From Streptomyces sp. (GTDB lineage Bacteria > Actinomycetota > Actinomycetes > Streptomycetales > Streptomycetaceae), in NCBI GenBank assembly GCA_013362785.1, contig JABFVM010000294.1, forward strand, positions 1-64,000: a stretch of 64,000 nt of DNA, in the 5' to 3' direction. Positions 51,037-60,348 of this stretch are shown here, in pieces (position 1 is the stretch's first letter; each line of letters starts with the position of its first letter). The position numbers and the translations under genes were made by a program. The notes under the pieces are model-generated. The model was not told the DNA's origin and did not search any database. It worked only from the letters and a program-made list of their open reading frames with translations.

Positions 51037-53814
51037 ATGGTCCGACTATTGGGTCGATCCGGGGCCCGGTCGGCCCGACTTCCCAGCGGTCAGCGCGCAC
51101 GGCGTACGCCCGACCGCGCCCTCCGCGTGCCCGTACACGGAGCGCCGCCCGACGCGCCCGACGACGAGCCGGACAGCGGCCGGTTCTCCGCGCTGCGGTC
51201 CGCCGTGACCGGGCGCAGTGTCGCCGGGCAGGTGTTCCTGCTGCAGGTGGTGATCGTGCTGCTGCTGGTCGTCGCCGCGGTGGTGGCGCTGGTGCTGCAG
51301 GTGCGGTACGACACCACGCAGGAGGCCCGCCATCGTTCGGTGGCCGTGGCCGAGTCGTTCGCCAACGCGCCGGGCACCCGGGAGGCGCTGGACAGCCCCG
51401 ACCCCACCGCCGTGCTGCAACCGCGGGCCGAGGCGGCGCGCGAGGCGACCGACGTGGACTTCATCGTCGTCATGAACACCGACGGCATCCGCTACACCCA
51501 CCCCAAGCCGGACCGCATCGGGAAGAAGTTCGTCGGGACCATCGAACCCGCGCTGGCCGGGAAGGTCGTGGTCGAGGAGCTCACGGGCACCATCGGCCCG
51601 CTCGTGCAGGCGGTGGTGCCCATCAAGGCGCCCGACGGGAAGGTCGTCGGGCTGGTGTCGGCCGGCGTGACGAAGGCGACCGTCGGCGGCACCGCGGACC
51701 GGCAGCTGCCGCTCGTGCTGATCACCGCGGCCGTGGCGCTCGCCCTGTCCACCGGGGGAACCGCCCTGGTCAGCAGACGGCTGATGCGCCAGACGCACGG
51801 CCTGGGGCCGCACGAGATGACCCGCATGTACGAGCACCACGACGCCGTGCTGCACGCCGTCCGGGAGGGTGTGATCATCGTCGGCGACGAGCGGCGGCTG
51901 CTGCTCGCCAACGACGAGGCACAGCGCCTGCTCGACCTGCCGGAGGACGCCGCGGGTCGCCGGGTGACCGAGCTCGGGCTCGCGCCCGACACCGCCGAGC
52001 TGCTGGACTCCGGACGGATGGCCACGGACGAGGTGCACCTGGTCAAGGACCGGCTGCTGGCGGTCAACCAGCGCCCCACCTACCTTCGGGGCCGCCCGTC
52101 CGGCAGCGTCGCCACACTCCGCGACTCGACGGAGCTGCGCGCCCTGTCCGGCCGGGCGGAGGCGGCCCGCGAGCGGCTGAACATGCTGTACGACGCCGGG
52201 GTGGGCATCGGCACCAGCCTGGACGTCACCCGTACCGCCGAGGAACTCGCGGAGCTGGCGGTGCCCCGGTTCGCGGACTTCGCGACCGTCGACCTGTTCG
52301 AGCCCGTGCTCGGCGGCGGGCAGCCGGAGGCGGTGACCGGGCTGCGGCGCACGGCGTCCAGCGGGGTTCGCGAGGATGCCCCGCTGTACCCGGTGGGCGA
52401 GCAGATCCGGTTCGTCGACTCCTCGCCGCAGGCCCGTGCGCTGCACGGCGGGCAGGCCGTGATGGAGCCGCGGCTGGAGCAGGCGCCGGGCTGGCGGGCC
52501 CAGGATCTGGAGCGGTCGGCGCAGGTCGTCGAGTTCGGCATCCATTCGCTGATCGCGGTGCCGCTGAGGGCGGGGTCCCTGGTGCTGGGCGTGGTCAGTT
52601 TCTGGCGCTCGCAGAAGGCCGTGCCGTTCGACGCGGATGAGGTCGAGCTGGCCGAGGAGCTGGTCGCCCGGGCCGCGGTGTCCATCGACAACGCCCGCCG
52701 GTACACCCGCGAGCACAGCATGGCGGTGACTCTGCAGCGCAGTCTGCTGCCGCGCAGCCTGCCCGAGCAGAACGCCCTGGACATCGCCTACCGGTATCTG
52801 CCGGCGCAGGCCGGTGTGGGCGGCGACTGGTTCGACGTGCTGCCGCTGTCGGGCTCGCGGGTCGCGCTCGTCGTGGGCGACGTCGTCGGGCACGGCCTGC
52901 ACGCGGCGGCCACCATGGGCCGGCTGCGTACGGCGGTGCACAATTTCTCCGCCCTGGACCTGCCGCCGGACGAACTGCTCGCGCTCCTCGACGAGCTGGT
53001 CGCCCGGATCGACCAGGACGAGGCGCAGGAGAGCGACAGCGCGCCGGTGACCGGCGCGACCTGTCTGTACGCGATCTACGACCCGGTGTCGCGGCGGTGC
53101 GCCATCGCCCGCGCCGGGCATCCGCCGCCGGCGCTGATCCGGGCGGACGGCGCCGTCGAGTTCCCCGACGTACCCGCCGGTCCCCCGCTGGGCCTGGGCG
53201 GGCTGCCGTTCGAGACGGCCGAGCTGGAGCTGGCGGAGGACAGCCGGCTGGTGCTCTACACGGACGGGCTCGTGGAGGATCGCGACCACGACATCGACCA
53301 GGGCCTGGAGCTGCTGCGCGACGCGCTGGCCCGGGCGGGCCGCTCCCCGGAGGAGACCTGCCAGGCCGTACTGGAGGCCCGGCTGCCGGCCAAGCCCAGC
53401 GACGACATCGCGCTGCTCGTGGCGCGTACCCGGGCGCTCGGGTCCGACCAGGTCGCCGAGTGGGAGGTGCCGTCCGATCCGGCGGCCGTCGCCCAGGTGC
53501 GCTCCGCCGTGACCGGGACGCTGGAGGCGTGGGGGCTGGAGGACCTGTCCTTCACCACCGAGCTGATCCTGAGCGAGCTGGTCACCAACGCGATCCGGTA
53601 CGGCGGTGACCCGATCCGGGTCCGCATGCTGCGCGATCGCACCCTGATCTGCGAGGTCTTCGACAGCAGCAGCACCTCGCCGCACCTGCGCTACGCGGCG
53701 ATGACGGACGAGGGCGGCCGCGGCCTGTTCCTGGTCGCGCAGCTGACCGAGCGGTGGGGCACGCGGTATCTGCCGGCGGGCAAGGTGATCTGGGCGGAGC
53801 AGCCGCTGCCGTAG
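51037..53814 (+). CDS. Membrane sensor: extracellular Cache-like, PAS, GAF, PP2C and HATPase
   Basis: A 925-residue receptor. Two membrane helices (about 62-86, [24 protein letters not shown], and about 225-243) bracket an extracellular CitA/DcuS-like sensor loop ([27 protein letters not shown] is part of it, shown here only as a landmark of its start at [17 protein letters not shown]). Then come a PAS ([20 protein letters not shown]), a GAF, a SpoIIE phosphatase ([30 protein letters not shown]) and an RsbW-like ATPase ([23 protein letters not shown]). It can therefore join an outside small-acid signal to partner switching. ATG 51037 is the first in frame. Confidence 0.9.
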   Translation: MVRLLGRSGARSARLPSGQRARRTPDRALRVPVHGAPPDAPDDEPDSGRFSALRSAVTGRSVAGQVFLLQVVIVLLLVVAAVVALVLQVRYDTTQEARHRSVAVAESFANAPGTREALDSPDPTAVLQPRAEAAREATDVDFIVVMNTDGIRYTHPKPDRIGKKFVGTIEPALAGKVVVEELTGTIGPLVQAVVPIKAPDGKVVGLVSAGVTKATVGGTADRQLPLVLITAAVALALSTGGTALVSRRLMRQTHGLGPHEMTRMYEHHDAVLHAVREGVIIVGDERRLLLANDEAQRLLDLPEDAAGRRVTELGLAPDTAELLDSGRMATDEVHLVKDRLLAVNQRPTYLRGRPSGSVATLRDSTELRALSGRAEAARERLNMLYDAGVGIGTSLDVTRTAEELAELAVPRFADFATVDLFEPVLGGGQPEAVTGLRRTASSGVREDAPLYPVGEQIRFVDSSPQARALHGGQAVMEPRLEQAPGWRAQDLERSAQVVEFGIHSLIAVPLRAGSLVLGVVSFWRSQKAVPFDADEVELAEELVARAAVSIDNARRYTREHSMAVTLQRSLLPRSLPEQNALDIAYRYLPAQAGVGGDWFDVLPLSGSRVALVVGDVVGHGLHAAATMGRLRTAVHNFSALDLPPDELLALLDELVARIDQDEAQESDSAPVTGATCLYAIYDPVSRRCAIARAGHPPPALIRADGAVEFPDVPAGPPLGLGGLPFETAELELAEDSRLVLYTDGLVEDRDHDIDQGLELLRDALARAGRSPEETCQAVLEARLPAKPSDDIALLVARTRALGSDQVAEWEVPSDPAAVAQVRSAVTGTLEAWGLEDLSFTTELILSELVTNAIRYGGDPIRVRMLRDRTLICEVFDSSSTSPHLRYAAMTDEGGRGLFLVAQLTERWGTRYLPAGKVIWAEQPLP

Positions 53815-53830
53815 CGGCGGCTGGTGGTGC

Positions 53831-53868
53831 GGAGCCGGTTCGTACGGCGCCTGTTCGCCGGGCTCCGT
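53831..53868 (+). terminator. Hairpin after the membrane sensor gene
   Basis: GGAGCC (53831-53836) pairs with the GGCTCC at about 53861-53866, with an inner CGGCG/CGCCG stem, followed by GTTT. It starts 17 bases after the stop. Confidence 0.55.
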
Positions 53869-53920
53869 TTGTGCATAGGTACGAACCTTTGACGCGACCG
53901 GTGCCCATCACGTCCGGCTT

Positions 53921-53943
53921 CTGATAGGAAACCTTCCTATCAG
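53921..53943. promoter_or_regulatory. Chitosanase operator, perfect 10-bp arms (CsnR-type)
   Basis: CTGATAGGAA (53921-53930) and TTCCTATCAG (53934-53943) are perfect complements around ACC. ROK-family CsnR is known to repress Streptomyces chitosanase genes through a palindrome in this position, so the assignment is strong by analogy. No csnR gene is in the window. A second 9-base inverted pair, GGTTCGTAC/GTACGAACC, lies upstream at 53837-53887. Confidence 0.75.
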
Positions 53944-53989
53944 TGATGTACGGCCAACTCCCCACCCCCCACCACCATTTGGAGCCGCC

Positions 53990-54808
53990 GTGAAGCACCC
54001 CCCGCACACGTCGCGCCGCACACTCCTCGCCCTGATCGGCGCGTCCGTGGCATCCGCCCCGCTCCTGAACGCCCCGCACGCGGCCGCGCTGCACGCCGCC
54101 GCGGGACTCGACGACCCGGCGAAGAAGGAGATCGCCATGAAGCTGGTGTCGAGCGCGGAGAACTCCTCGCTCGACTGGAAGGCGCAGTACAAGTACATCG
54201 AGGACATCGGCGACGGCCGCGGCTACACCGCCGGCATCATCGGCTTCTGCTCCGGCACGGGCGACATGCTCGACCTGGTCGAGCTGTACACCGACCGCCG
54301 CCCCGGCAACGTCCTCGCCCGGTATCTGCCGGCGCTGCGCCGCGTGAACGGCACCGACTCGCACGAGGGGCTCGACCCGAACTACCCCGGCGACTGGGCC
54401 CGCGCCGCCCAGGACCAGGCGTTCCGGCAGGCGCAGAACGACGAACGCGACCGGGTGTACTTCAACCCGGCCGTACGCCAGGGCAAGGCCGACGGCCTGC
54501 GGGTGCTCGGTCAGTTCGCGTACTACGACGCCATCGTCATGCACGGCGACGGCACCGACCCGACCAGCCTCCGCAGCATCCGCAGGCGCGCCCTCGACCG
54601 GGCCCGGCCGCCGGCCCAGGGCGGCAATGAGGTCGCGTACCTGAACGCCTTCCTGGACGCGCGAGTGTGGGCCATGAAGCAGGAAGAGGCGCACAGCGAC
54701 ACCAGCCGCGTCGACACGGCCCAGCGGGTGTTCCTGCGCAACGGCAACCTCGACCTCAACACACCGCTGGACTGGAAGGTGTACGGGGACAGTTACCACA
54801 TCGGCTGA
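53990..54808 (+). CDS. Secreted chitosanase, GH46
   Basis: A 272-residue enzyme with a Tat signal (SRRTLLALIGASVASAPLL) and a GH46 domain. The catalytic pair is visible: Glu in SSAENSSLDWK and Asp in YIEDIGDGRGYT, at the spacing of the Streptomyces N174 enzyme. FCSGTGDMLDLVE, DARVWAMKQEEAHSDTSRVD and the ending LNTPLDWKVYGDSYHI are family signatures. The GTG start at 53990 has GGAG five bases upstream. It cuts chitosan into oligomers for uptake. Probably induced by glucosamine oligomers through loss of CsnR from the operator just upstream. Confidence 0.93.
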   Translation: MKHPPHTSRRTLLALIGASVASAPLLNAPHAAALHAAAGLDDPAKKEIAMKLVSSAENSSLDWKAQYKYIEDIGDGRGYTAGIIGFCSGTGDMLDLVELYTDRRPGNVLARYLPALRRVNGTDSHEGLDPNYPGDWARAAQDQAFRQAQNDERDRVYFNPAVRQGKADGLRVLGQFAYYDAIVMHGDGTDPTSLRSIRRRALDRARPPAQGGNEVAYLNAFLDARVWAMKQEEAHSDTSRVDTAQRVFLRNGNLDLNTPLDWKVYGDSYHIG

Positions 54809-54896
54809 CCGGAGCTCGTCGGTTGCCGTACCGCCCGCGCGGTGCGGCAACCGGGGGTGCGGCGATCGAGGGCCCGAACACCCCATAGAATTGGTT

Positions 54897-54908
54897 TATG
54901 AGCTCATA
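54897..54908. promoter_or_regulatory. 12-bp perfect palindrome TATGAGCTCATA
   Basis: A perfect self-complementary 12-mer in the gap between chitosanase and the reductase gene, about 20 bases before the iron-box-like site. Candidate operator of unknown regulator. Confidence 0.35.
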
Positions 54909-54928
54909 GGTCGGACCCGCGTACCGAC

Positions 54929-54950
54929 TTAGGCTTGCCTTAGTTTAGGC
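54929..54950 (+). promoter_or_regulatory. Iron-box-like site (DmdR/IdeR type) before the reductase gene
   Basis: TTAGGCTTGCCTTAG followed by TTTAGGC matches the AT/GC pattern of actinobacterial iron boxes (TTAGGxTxGxxT core), with overlapping half sites; I count 12 of 19 matches to the DmdR consensus. It stands about 45 bases upstream of the start codon, where a DtxR-family repressor would act. Iron control of a ferredoxin reductase is biologically sensible. Confidence 0.5.
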
Positions 54951-54994
54951 TTCCCCTTCGAGACGATCTATCGCCCCTCGAAGGGAACCTGATC

Positions 54995-56359
54995 ATGCCC
55001 CGCCCCCTGCGGGTAGCCATCGTCGGAGCCGGCCCCGCCGGGATCTACGCCGCCGACGCGTTGCTCAAGTCCGAGGTGGCCGCCGAACCCGGTGTGTCCA
55101 TCGACCTGTTCGAGCGCATGCCCGCTCCGTTCGGACTGATCCGGTACGGCGTCGCCCCCGACCACCCCCGCATCAAGGGCATCATCACGGCCCTCCACCA
55201 GGTGCTCGACAAGCCGCAGATCCGTCTCTTCGGCAACGTCGACTACCCGAACGACATCAGCCTGGACGACCTGCGGGCCTTCTACGACGCCGTGATCTTC
55301 TCGACGGGCGCGACGGCCGACCGCGAGCTGCGCATACCGGGTATCGACCTGGACGGCTCGTACGGCGCGGCCGACTTCGTCTCCTGGTACGACGGCCACC
55401 CGGACGTGCCGCGCACCTGGCCGCTGGAGGCGGAGAAGGTCGCCGTGCTGGGCGTCGGCAACGTCGCCCTCGACGTGGCCCGCATCCTCGCCAAGACGGC
55501 GGACGAGCTGCTGCCGACGGAGATCCCGCCGAACGTCTACGACGGCCTGAAGGCCAACAAGGCGCTGGAGGTCCACGTGTTCGGCCGCCGTGGCCCGGCG
55601 CAGGCGAAGTTCTCCCCGATGGAGCTGCGGGAGCTGGACCACTCCCCCAACATCGAGGTCATCGTCGACCCCGAGGACATCGACTACGACGAGGGCTCGA
55701 TCGAGACCCGGCGCGGCAACAAGCAGGCCGACATGGTCGCCAAGACCCTGGAGAACTGGGCGATCCGCGATGTCGGCGACCGCCCGCACAAGCTGTTCCT
55801 GCACTTCTTCGAGTCGCCCACCGAGATCCTCGGCGAGGACGGCAAGGTCGTCGGCCTGCGCACCGAGCGCACCGCCCTGGACGGCACCGGCAACGTCAAG
55901 GGCACCGGCGAGTTCAAGGACTGGGACGTCACCGGCATCTACCGCGCGGTCGGCTACCTCTCCGACAAACTCCCCAAGCTGCCCTGGGACATCGACTCGG
56001 GCACCGTCCCGGACGAGGGCGGCCGGGTCGTCCAGGAGTCCGGCGAGCACCTGCAGTCGACGTACGTCACCGGCTGGATCCGCCGCGGCCCGGTCGGCCT
56101 CATCGGCCACACCAAGGGCGACGCCAACGAGACGGTGTCGAACCTGCTGGACGACTTCGCGAACGGCCGTCTGCAGACGCCGGGTTCGCCCGAGCCGGAG
56201 GCCGTGGAGGCGTTCCTCGCCGAGCGCGAGATCCGCTTCACCACCTGGGAGGGCTGGCACAAGCTCGACGCCGCCGAGAAGGCGCTGGGCGAGCCGCAGG
56301 GCCGTGAGCGCGTGAAGCTCGTCGAGCGCGAGGACATGCTGCGGGAGAGCGGCGCGTAA
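54995..56359 (+). CDS. fprA: Ferredoxin/adrenodoxin-type NADP+ reductase
   Basis: A 454-residue flavoprotein alignable with FprA of Mycobacterium tuberculosis and adrenodoxin reductase. The FAD loop VGAGPAGIYAADALL is at residues 10-24, RMPAPFGLIRYGVAPDHP is the family signature, the NADP loop is VLGVGNVALDVAR, and GWIRRGPVGLIGHTKGDA is near the end. It passes electrons from NADPH to ferredoxins serving P450 enzymes or iron-sulfur work. AGGGAA stands before ATG 54995. It is a single gene with an iron-box-like site upstream and a very strong terminator after it. Confidence 0.9.
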   Translation: MPRPLRVAIVGAGPAGIYAADALLKSEVAAEPGVSIDLFERMPAPFGLIRYGVAPDHPRIKGIITALHQVLDKPQIRLFGNVDYPNDISLDDLRAFYDAVIFSTGATADRELRIPGIDLDGSYGAADFVSWYDGHPDVPRTWPLEAEKVAVLGVGNVALDVARILAKTADELLPTEIPPNVYDGLKANKALEVHVFGRRGPAQAKFSPMELRELDHSPNIEVIVDPEDIDYDEGSIETRRGNKQADMVAKTLENWAIRDVGDRPHKLFLHFFESPTEILGEDGKVVGLRTERTALDGTGNVKGTGEFKDWDVTGIYRAVGYLSDKLPKLPWDIDSGTVPDEGGRVVQESGEHLQSTYVTGWIRRGPVGLIGHTKGDANETVSNLLDDFANGRLQTPGSPEPEAVEAFLAEREIRFTTWEGWHKLDAAEKALGEPQGRERVKLVEREDMLRESGA

Positions 56360-56389
56360 GTCACCGACGACGGCGTCGCGCACGACGGC

Positions 56390-56438
56390 CGAGAGGGCCG
56401 GGGCCCGGGGGTTCGCTCCCCGGGCCCCGGCCCTCTCG
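56390..56438. terminator. Terminator with a 21-bp perfect stem
   Basis: The arms 56390-56410 and 56418-56438 are perfectly complementary, GC-rich, and enclose a 7-base loop (GTTCGCT). It lies 31 bases after the reductase stop. Confidence 0.85.
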
Positions 56439-56482
56439 ATATCGGCATGCCTGCCATGATCGCCGCCTGTTAGCGTCCCCCG

Positions 56483-57448
56483 GTGTTCTCACTCCTCGAA
56501 CCCCCTGTCCTCACCCGGCTGCGCGACGCGCGGCGGGTGCTCGTCGCCGGTGCGGGCGGCGGTTTCGACGTGTACGCCGGTCTGCCCCTGGCCCTCGCGC
56601 TGCGGGCGGCCGGCAAGGAAGTCCACCTGGCCAATCTGTCGTTCGCGGACCTGTACGGGCTCGCGCTCGACGTGTGGGTGGACCGCGACGTCGCGGCGAT
56701 ACGCCCTGACACTCCTGCCCGCGGCGACTACTTCCCCGAGCGGACGCTCGCCCAGTGGCTCGCCGGGCAGGACCTGCCCGACACGGTGTACGCGTTTCCC
56801 CGCACGGGCGTGCAACCGCTCCGGGAGGCCTATCGCGCCCTCCTGGCGCATCTGGGCGGCGTGGACGCCGTCGTGCTGGTCGACGGCGGCACCGACATCC
56901 TGATGCGCGGCGACGAACACGGGCTGGGCACACCGGAGGAGGACATGGCCAGCCTGGCCGCCGTGGCCGGGCTCGACGAGGTCCCGGTGCGGCTGGCGGC
57001 ATGCCTCGGGTTCGGGGTGGACGCCCATCACGGCGTCAACCACTCCCTGGTGCTGGAGAACCTCGCCGCGCTGGACCACGAGGGCGGCTACCTCGGCGCG
57101 TTCTCGCTGCCGCGCCACAGCACCGAGGGCAGGCTCTACCTCGACGCGGTGGAGCACGCCCAGCGGTGCACGCCGGACCACCCGAGCATCGTCCAGGGGT
57201 CCGTGGCCGCCGCCCTGCGCGGCGACTTCGGGGACGTACGGTTCACCGAACGGACCAAGGACAGCGAGTTGTTCATCAACCCGCTCATGGCCCTGTACTT
57301 CTGCGTCGACGTGCCCTCCCTCGCCCGGCACAACCTGTATCTCGACCGGCTGGAGAACACCGCGCTGATGCGCCAGATCAGTTCGGTCATCGCGGAGTTC
57401 CGCGACGAGCTCCCGCGCCAGCGGCCACCGCGGGCCTACCCGCACTGA
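56483..57448 (+). CDS. DUF1152 family protein
   Basis: A 321-residue cytosolic protein with a Rossmann-like N-terminus (VLVAGAGGGFDVYAGLPLALAL) and DUF1152 signatures (DAVVLVDGGTDILMRGDE, DAHHGVNHSLVLENLA). The function of the family is unknown. The start is GTG 56483. It has no ribosome site; a TAGCGT -10 lies 6 bases ahead (56471-56476), so the mRNA may begin at or beside the start codon (leaderless), a known habit in Streptomyces. Confidence 0.85.
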   Translation: MFSLLEPPVLTRLRDARRVLVAGAGGGFDVYAGLPLALALRAAGKEVHLANLSFADLYGLALDVWVDRDVAAIRPDTPARGDYFPERTLAQWLAGQDLPDTVYAFPRTGVQPLREAYRALLAHLGGVDAVVLVDGGTDILMRGDEHGLGTPEEDMASLAAVAGLDEVPVRLAACLGFGVDAHHGVNHSLVLENLAALDHEGGYLGAFSLPRHSTEGRLYLDAVEHAQRCTPDHPSIVQGSVAAALRGDFGDVRFTERTKDSELFINPLMALYFCVDVPSLARHNLYLDRLENTALMRQISSVIAEFRDELPRQRPPRAYPH

Positions 57449-57549
57449 CACGCCTTTGTCTCACATTTCGGTGAAGTCACCGCAGCACGCGTGCGCACTG
57501 CATACACTCCAGATCTTCACGCAAGCTCCACACAGGGGGATGTTTCTCC

Positions 57550-58047
57550 ATGCGCATACGCATCGCCGCCACAACTGCCGTCGCGACGGCCGCCCTCGCC
57601 GGACTGTCCGCCGTACCGGCCCACGCCACCGAGTACTCGTCCGCGCTGAAGATCAAGGGCATCCAGTACGACGCCCCCGGCCGCGACTCCAACAGCTGCT
57701 CCACCGGCAACACCGACGAGGAATACCTCACGATCAAGAACTACTCGTCGAGCGCGACGGTGAACCTCAAGGGCTACGTCGTGCGGGACGCCAGCAGCAC
57801 CAACAAGTTCGTCTTCACCGCGAACCACTATCTGCAGCCCGGGGACTACGTGAAGCTTCGCGGCGGCCACGGCACCGACTCCGACAGCAAGAACGTCGTG
57901 TACCGCGACAACTGCAACTTCCTGTGGAACAACGACAAGGACACCATCAAGCTGTACAAGCCCTCGGGCGCCGGCGCCGACCTGCACTCCTACACCAAGA
58001 GCGGGTCCGACCCCGACGGCAACGGCTACATCAACTACCACGGCTGA
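57550..58047 (+). CDS. Secreted lamin-tail-domain (LTD) protein
   Basis: A 165-residue exported protein: signal peptide about 1-26, then one LTD immunoglobulin-like domain (LKIKGIQYDAPGRDSN, EEYLTIKNYSSSATVNLKGYVVRD, HYLQPGDYVKLRGGHG, LWNNDKDTIKLYKPSG). Two Cys (SNSCST, RDNCNF) may form a disulfide. LTD domains mediate adhesion or attach nucleases and phosphatases to surfaces, but here the domain stands alone. ATG 57550 is preceded by AGGGGGATG. A strong terminator follows at once. Confidence 0.85.
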   Translation: MRIRIAATTAVATAALAGLSAVPAHATEYSSALKIKGIQYDAPGRDSNSCSTGNTDEEYLTIKNYSSSATVNLKGYVVRDASSTNKFVFTANHYLQPGDYVKLRGGHGTDSDSKNVVYRDNCNFLWNNDKDTIKLYKPSGAGADLHSYTKSGSDPDGNGYINYHG

Positions 58048-58062
58048 GCCGGACGCGAGGCA

Positions 58063-58107
58063 TGAGCAGGACCCGCCCCAATGCGGATGGTGGGCGGGTC
58101 CTGCTCA
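58063..58107. terminator. Terminator, 16-bp perfect stem
   Basis: TGAGCAGGACCCGCCC (58063-58078) is exactly complementary to 58092-58107, loop 13 bases, beginning 16 bases after the LTD gene stop. Confidence 0.85.
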
Positions 58108-58265
58108 CCGAGTCATTGTCATGACCGGACGCGGCGCGGACCACGAGTGAGCGGCGGCCGGGCTGTGCGGATCGCGCACACCCCGTGTGCGGACCCCGCC
58201 GGTTTGGCAGCCACCTGCGGCGACGATACTGGTACAAGCACGTACCTCCGCCCACAGATGGACCC

Positions 58266-59438
58266 ATGCCCAACTCCTCCAGCGCTCGCCCCACCATCCC
58301 GCCCTCGGTGTGGCTGGCCCGTGGCCGCCACCTCGGACCCGCCGCACAGGACGTCCTCCGGCTCAGCCTGCGGCACCGCAAGGACAGCGGGGACATAGAC
58401 GACTTCCAGGAGTTGCCCGAGACCGAGGGCGCCCGGCACTTCTACTTCGAGGCCCGGTGGCGGGTCGCCGGTTCGGTGACCGTGCGGGCCCGGCTGACCG
58501 TCGAGCACGGCTCCGGCAGCGGTCAGGAGTGGGTGCTCGCCGCGGAGGCGGAAGCCCCGTGGGACCCGCGCTGGCCGTCGCCGGCCGCTCTGTTCTGGCC
58601 GCAGGAGCCGGACGCGGCCTGGGACCACGAGCCGGTCACGGGCCTGCGCCTGCGGGACATCAACCCCCTGCCGCAGGACGACAAGGCCGTACGGCACCTG
58701 TTGCGGGATTCCGCGCGCGACGGGTGGACCATCCATGTCGTCGTCCACGAGGCCATGACCCCGGACCAGCGCGGCCGTACACCCCTGGCCGGGATGCTGC
58801 CGCCGAGCGTGCGGCACCGGGTGGTCGAGCACCGGGCCGCGCCGAGCCAGCTGCGCGTCGTGAACTGGGCCCTGCGGGACCTCGGCGTCCAGGTGCCGCG
58901 GGGCGGTGCCGTGGTGCTGTCCGGGACTCCGGCGCCGTCCGACTACGACGTGGACGACTTCACCGTACGCAGCGTCTTCCTGGACGGCTCGGAACCGGCC
59001 GAGCTCATCCACGCCGTGACACGCCTCGCCGCGTTGCCGCGCCCGCTGCCGGACGGCGGCGAGGAGGCCGTCACCACGCTGCGGGAGGACTGGCGGCTGC
59101 TGACGCTGGAAGAGGAGCTCGAACGTGAGCGCGCGCTCGTGGCGATGTACGCCGAGGCGCTGGAGGCGATGACGAAGTCCCGCGACCTGTACCGGGAAGC
59201 CGCCGAACAGGCGCACACGGCCCTGGCCGCCTACCGCGAGTCCGCCGACGCCGTCCCCGTACCCCGCCCCCAGCCGCCCGCCACACCGACGGCCTCCCCA
59301 CTCCAGCAACTGACCCGCACCTTCGAACGCCTCAAGAGCTCCACCCGCTCCCGCAGAACCGCCTCCGGCACGGACGGCGCGGGGGCGAGCACAGCCGTCG
59401 AGGAGCAGCCGGAGCAGCCGGAGACGTCGGATCGCTAG
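58266..59438 (+). CDS. Hypothetical protein with C-terminal coiled coil
   Basis: About 390 residues from ATG 58266. Three parts are seen: a folded-looking N-terminal two thirds (HFYFEARWRVAGSVTVRARL, EWVLAAEAEAPWDPRWPSP, WTIHVVVHEAMTPDQRGR, GGAVVLSGTPAPSDYDVDD), a helical, charged coiled-coil stretch (LTLEEELERERALVAMYAEAL, DLYREAAEQAHTALAAY) and a Pro/Ser/Glu-rich tail. No signal or membrane segment. I do not recognise the family; Gly-Asp and Trp pattern is typical of a conserved actinobacterial cytosolic protein. An in-frame upstream start at 58185 is possible. Confidence 0.65.
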   Translation: MPNSSSARPTIPPSVWLARGRHLGPAAQDVLRLSLRHRKDSGDIDDFQELPETEGARHFYFEARWRVAGSVTVRARLTVEHGSGSGQEWVLAAEAEAPWDPRWPSPAALFWPQEPDAAWDHEPVTGLRLRDINPLPQDDKAVRHLLRDSARDGWTIHVVVHEAMTPDQRGRTPLAGMLPPSVRHRVVEHRAAPSQLRVVNWALRDLGVQVPRGGAVVLSGTPAPSDYDVDDFTVRSVFLDGSEPAELIHAVTRLAALPRPLPDGGEEAVTTLREDWRLLTLEEELERERALVAMYAEALEAMTKSRDLYREAAEQAHTALAAYRESADAVPVPRPQPPATPTASPLQQLTRTFERLKSSTRSRRTASGTDGAGASTAVEEQPEQPETSDR

Positions 59439-59562
59439 CCCGTTGGAAGGGATACGGGAACCGGCCTGCCCGGTCGTGCGCCCAAGAGGCGTACGGCGGC
59501 TGCGAAGGGGTCGTACAGGCGTGTACTACGTCTGGCGTGTTCCCTTTCGGTGCGTGGATGTA

Positions 59563-59598
59563 CGGTTCGCGCGCCTGCGCAGGCAGGTGGGCGAACCG
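59563..59598 (+). terminator. Possible terminator or leader hairpin
   Basis: CGGTTCGC (59563-59570) pairs with GCGAACCG (59591-59598), and the loop contains the self-complementary CCTGCGCAGG. It is 125 bases after the hypothetical gene and 130 before the DUF1232 gene. The rest of 59439-59726 shows no gene. Confidence 0.4.
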
Positions 59599-59726
59599 GT
59601 TATGCGTCTTCCGTCCTGACGGGTGGTTGTTTGCTCCTGGTGACGGCCGTCATGCAATGCACACGCCGCAATCGGGAATCCGACCTGCAGTGCGTGTGGT
59701 GCGCACCGACGGCACAAGGAGGGTCC

Positions 59727-60023
59727 GTGGACTCGACCACCACACTGATCGTCGTCGCCGTGGCCCTCGCGGCCGCCCTGCTCGCCGTGGCCGTCGCGGT
59801 GCTGGTGCGGCTCGTGCGGACACGGCGCACGCTGCGGCGCGCCGGACTGCCGACCGGGCCTCGGTGGGTGTTCTGGGGTGCCCTCGCCTATTTCGTGCTG
59901 CCGACCGATCTGATGCCCGATCCGGTGTATCTGGACGACATCGGCGTGCTCCTGCTGGCACTGCGTTCCTTGCGCCGTTCTCCCGACACGGGGCGGCCCG
60001 GCCCCGTTGATTACGGAAAGTAA
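59727..60023 (+). CDS. DUF1232 (YkvA-like) small membrane protein
   Basis: A 98-residue protein with a strong N-terminal membrane helix (LIVVAVALAAALLAVAVAVLVRLV) and the DUF1232 core YFVLPTDLMPDPVYLDDIGVLLLALRSL, in which LxPxDLxPD is the family mark. GTG 59727 follows a perfect AAGGAGG 4 bases upstream. Function of the family is not settled. It lies 117 bases before the graspetide precursor gene; it is not a known part of such clusters. Confidence 0.85.
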   Translation: MDSTTTLIVVAVALAAALLAVAVAVLVRLVRTRRTLRRAGLPTGPRWVFWGALAYFVLPTDLMPDPVYLDDIGVLLLALRSLRRSPDTGRPGPVDYGK

Positions 60024-60140
60024 GGAAACCAACCACGCGTTCGATTCGTTTAAGTAAGTGGGAAGCAAAGGGCGTCGGCAGACCGAGGGGCGGCGCTGGG
60101 TGACCAAGCTCGTTCGGAGCGCACCTGTAAGGGAGAGACG

Positions 60141-60332
60141 ATGCAACCGTTCGCGCTCAACTATGCACGGCCGGCAGCGGAGTTGGAGGTCACCGCTCCG
60201 TACGTCTATGACTCCGGGCTGCAGTTGAACGTGCTCCGTGACGGGCGGATAGCCGCCAGTGATCATGCGTTGCTGCGGGAACTGGGGACCACGACTTCCA
60301 CGGCCGGCTCGAAGACTCACTTCGACGACTGA
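60141..60332 (+). CDS. Graspetide (ATP-grasp RiPP) precursor peptide
   Basis: A 63-residue peptide with the pattern of the ATP-grasp target RiPP family. The leader begins MQPFALNYARP, resembling the PF/PW-x-L-x-x-x-RP motif used for ligase recognition. The middle has SGLQLNVLRDGRIAASDH. The C-terminal core LGTTTSTAGSKTHFDD offers Thr/Ser donors and Asp acceptors for side-chain ester (or Lys amide) links. It starts at ATG 60141 behind GGGAGAG and lies 16 bases before the ATP-grasp gene. The product is expected to be a small cyclic peptide of the fuscimiditide/graspetide class, made and then perhaps cut and exported by unlinked enzymes. Confidence 0.85.
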   Translation: MQPFALNYARPAAELEVTAPYVYDSGLQLNVLRDGRIAASDHALLRELGTTTSTAGSKTHFDD

Positions 60333-60348
60333 ACACAGGCCGGCGACA

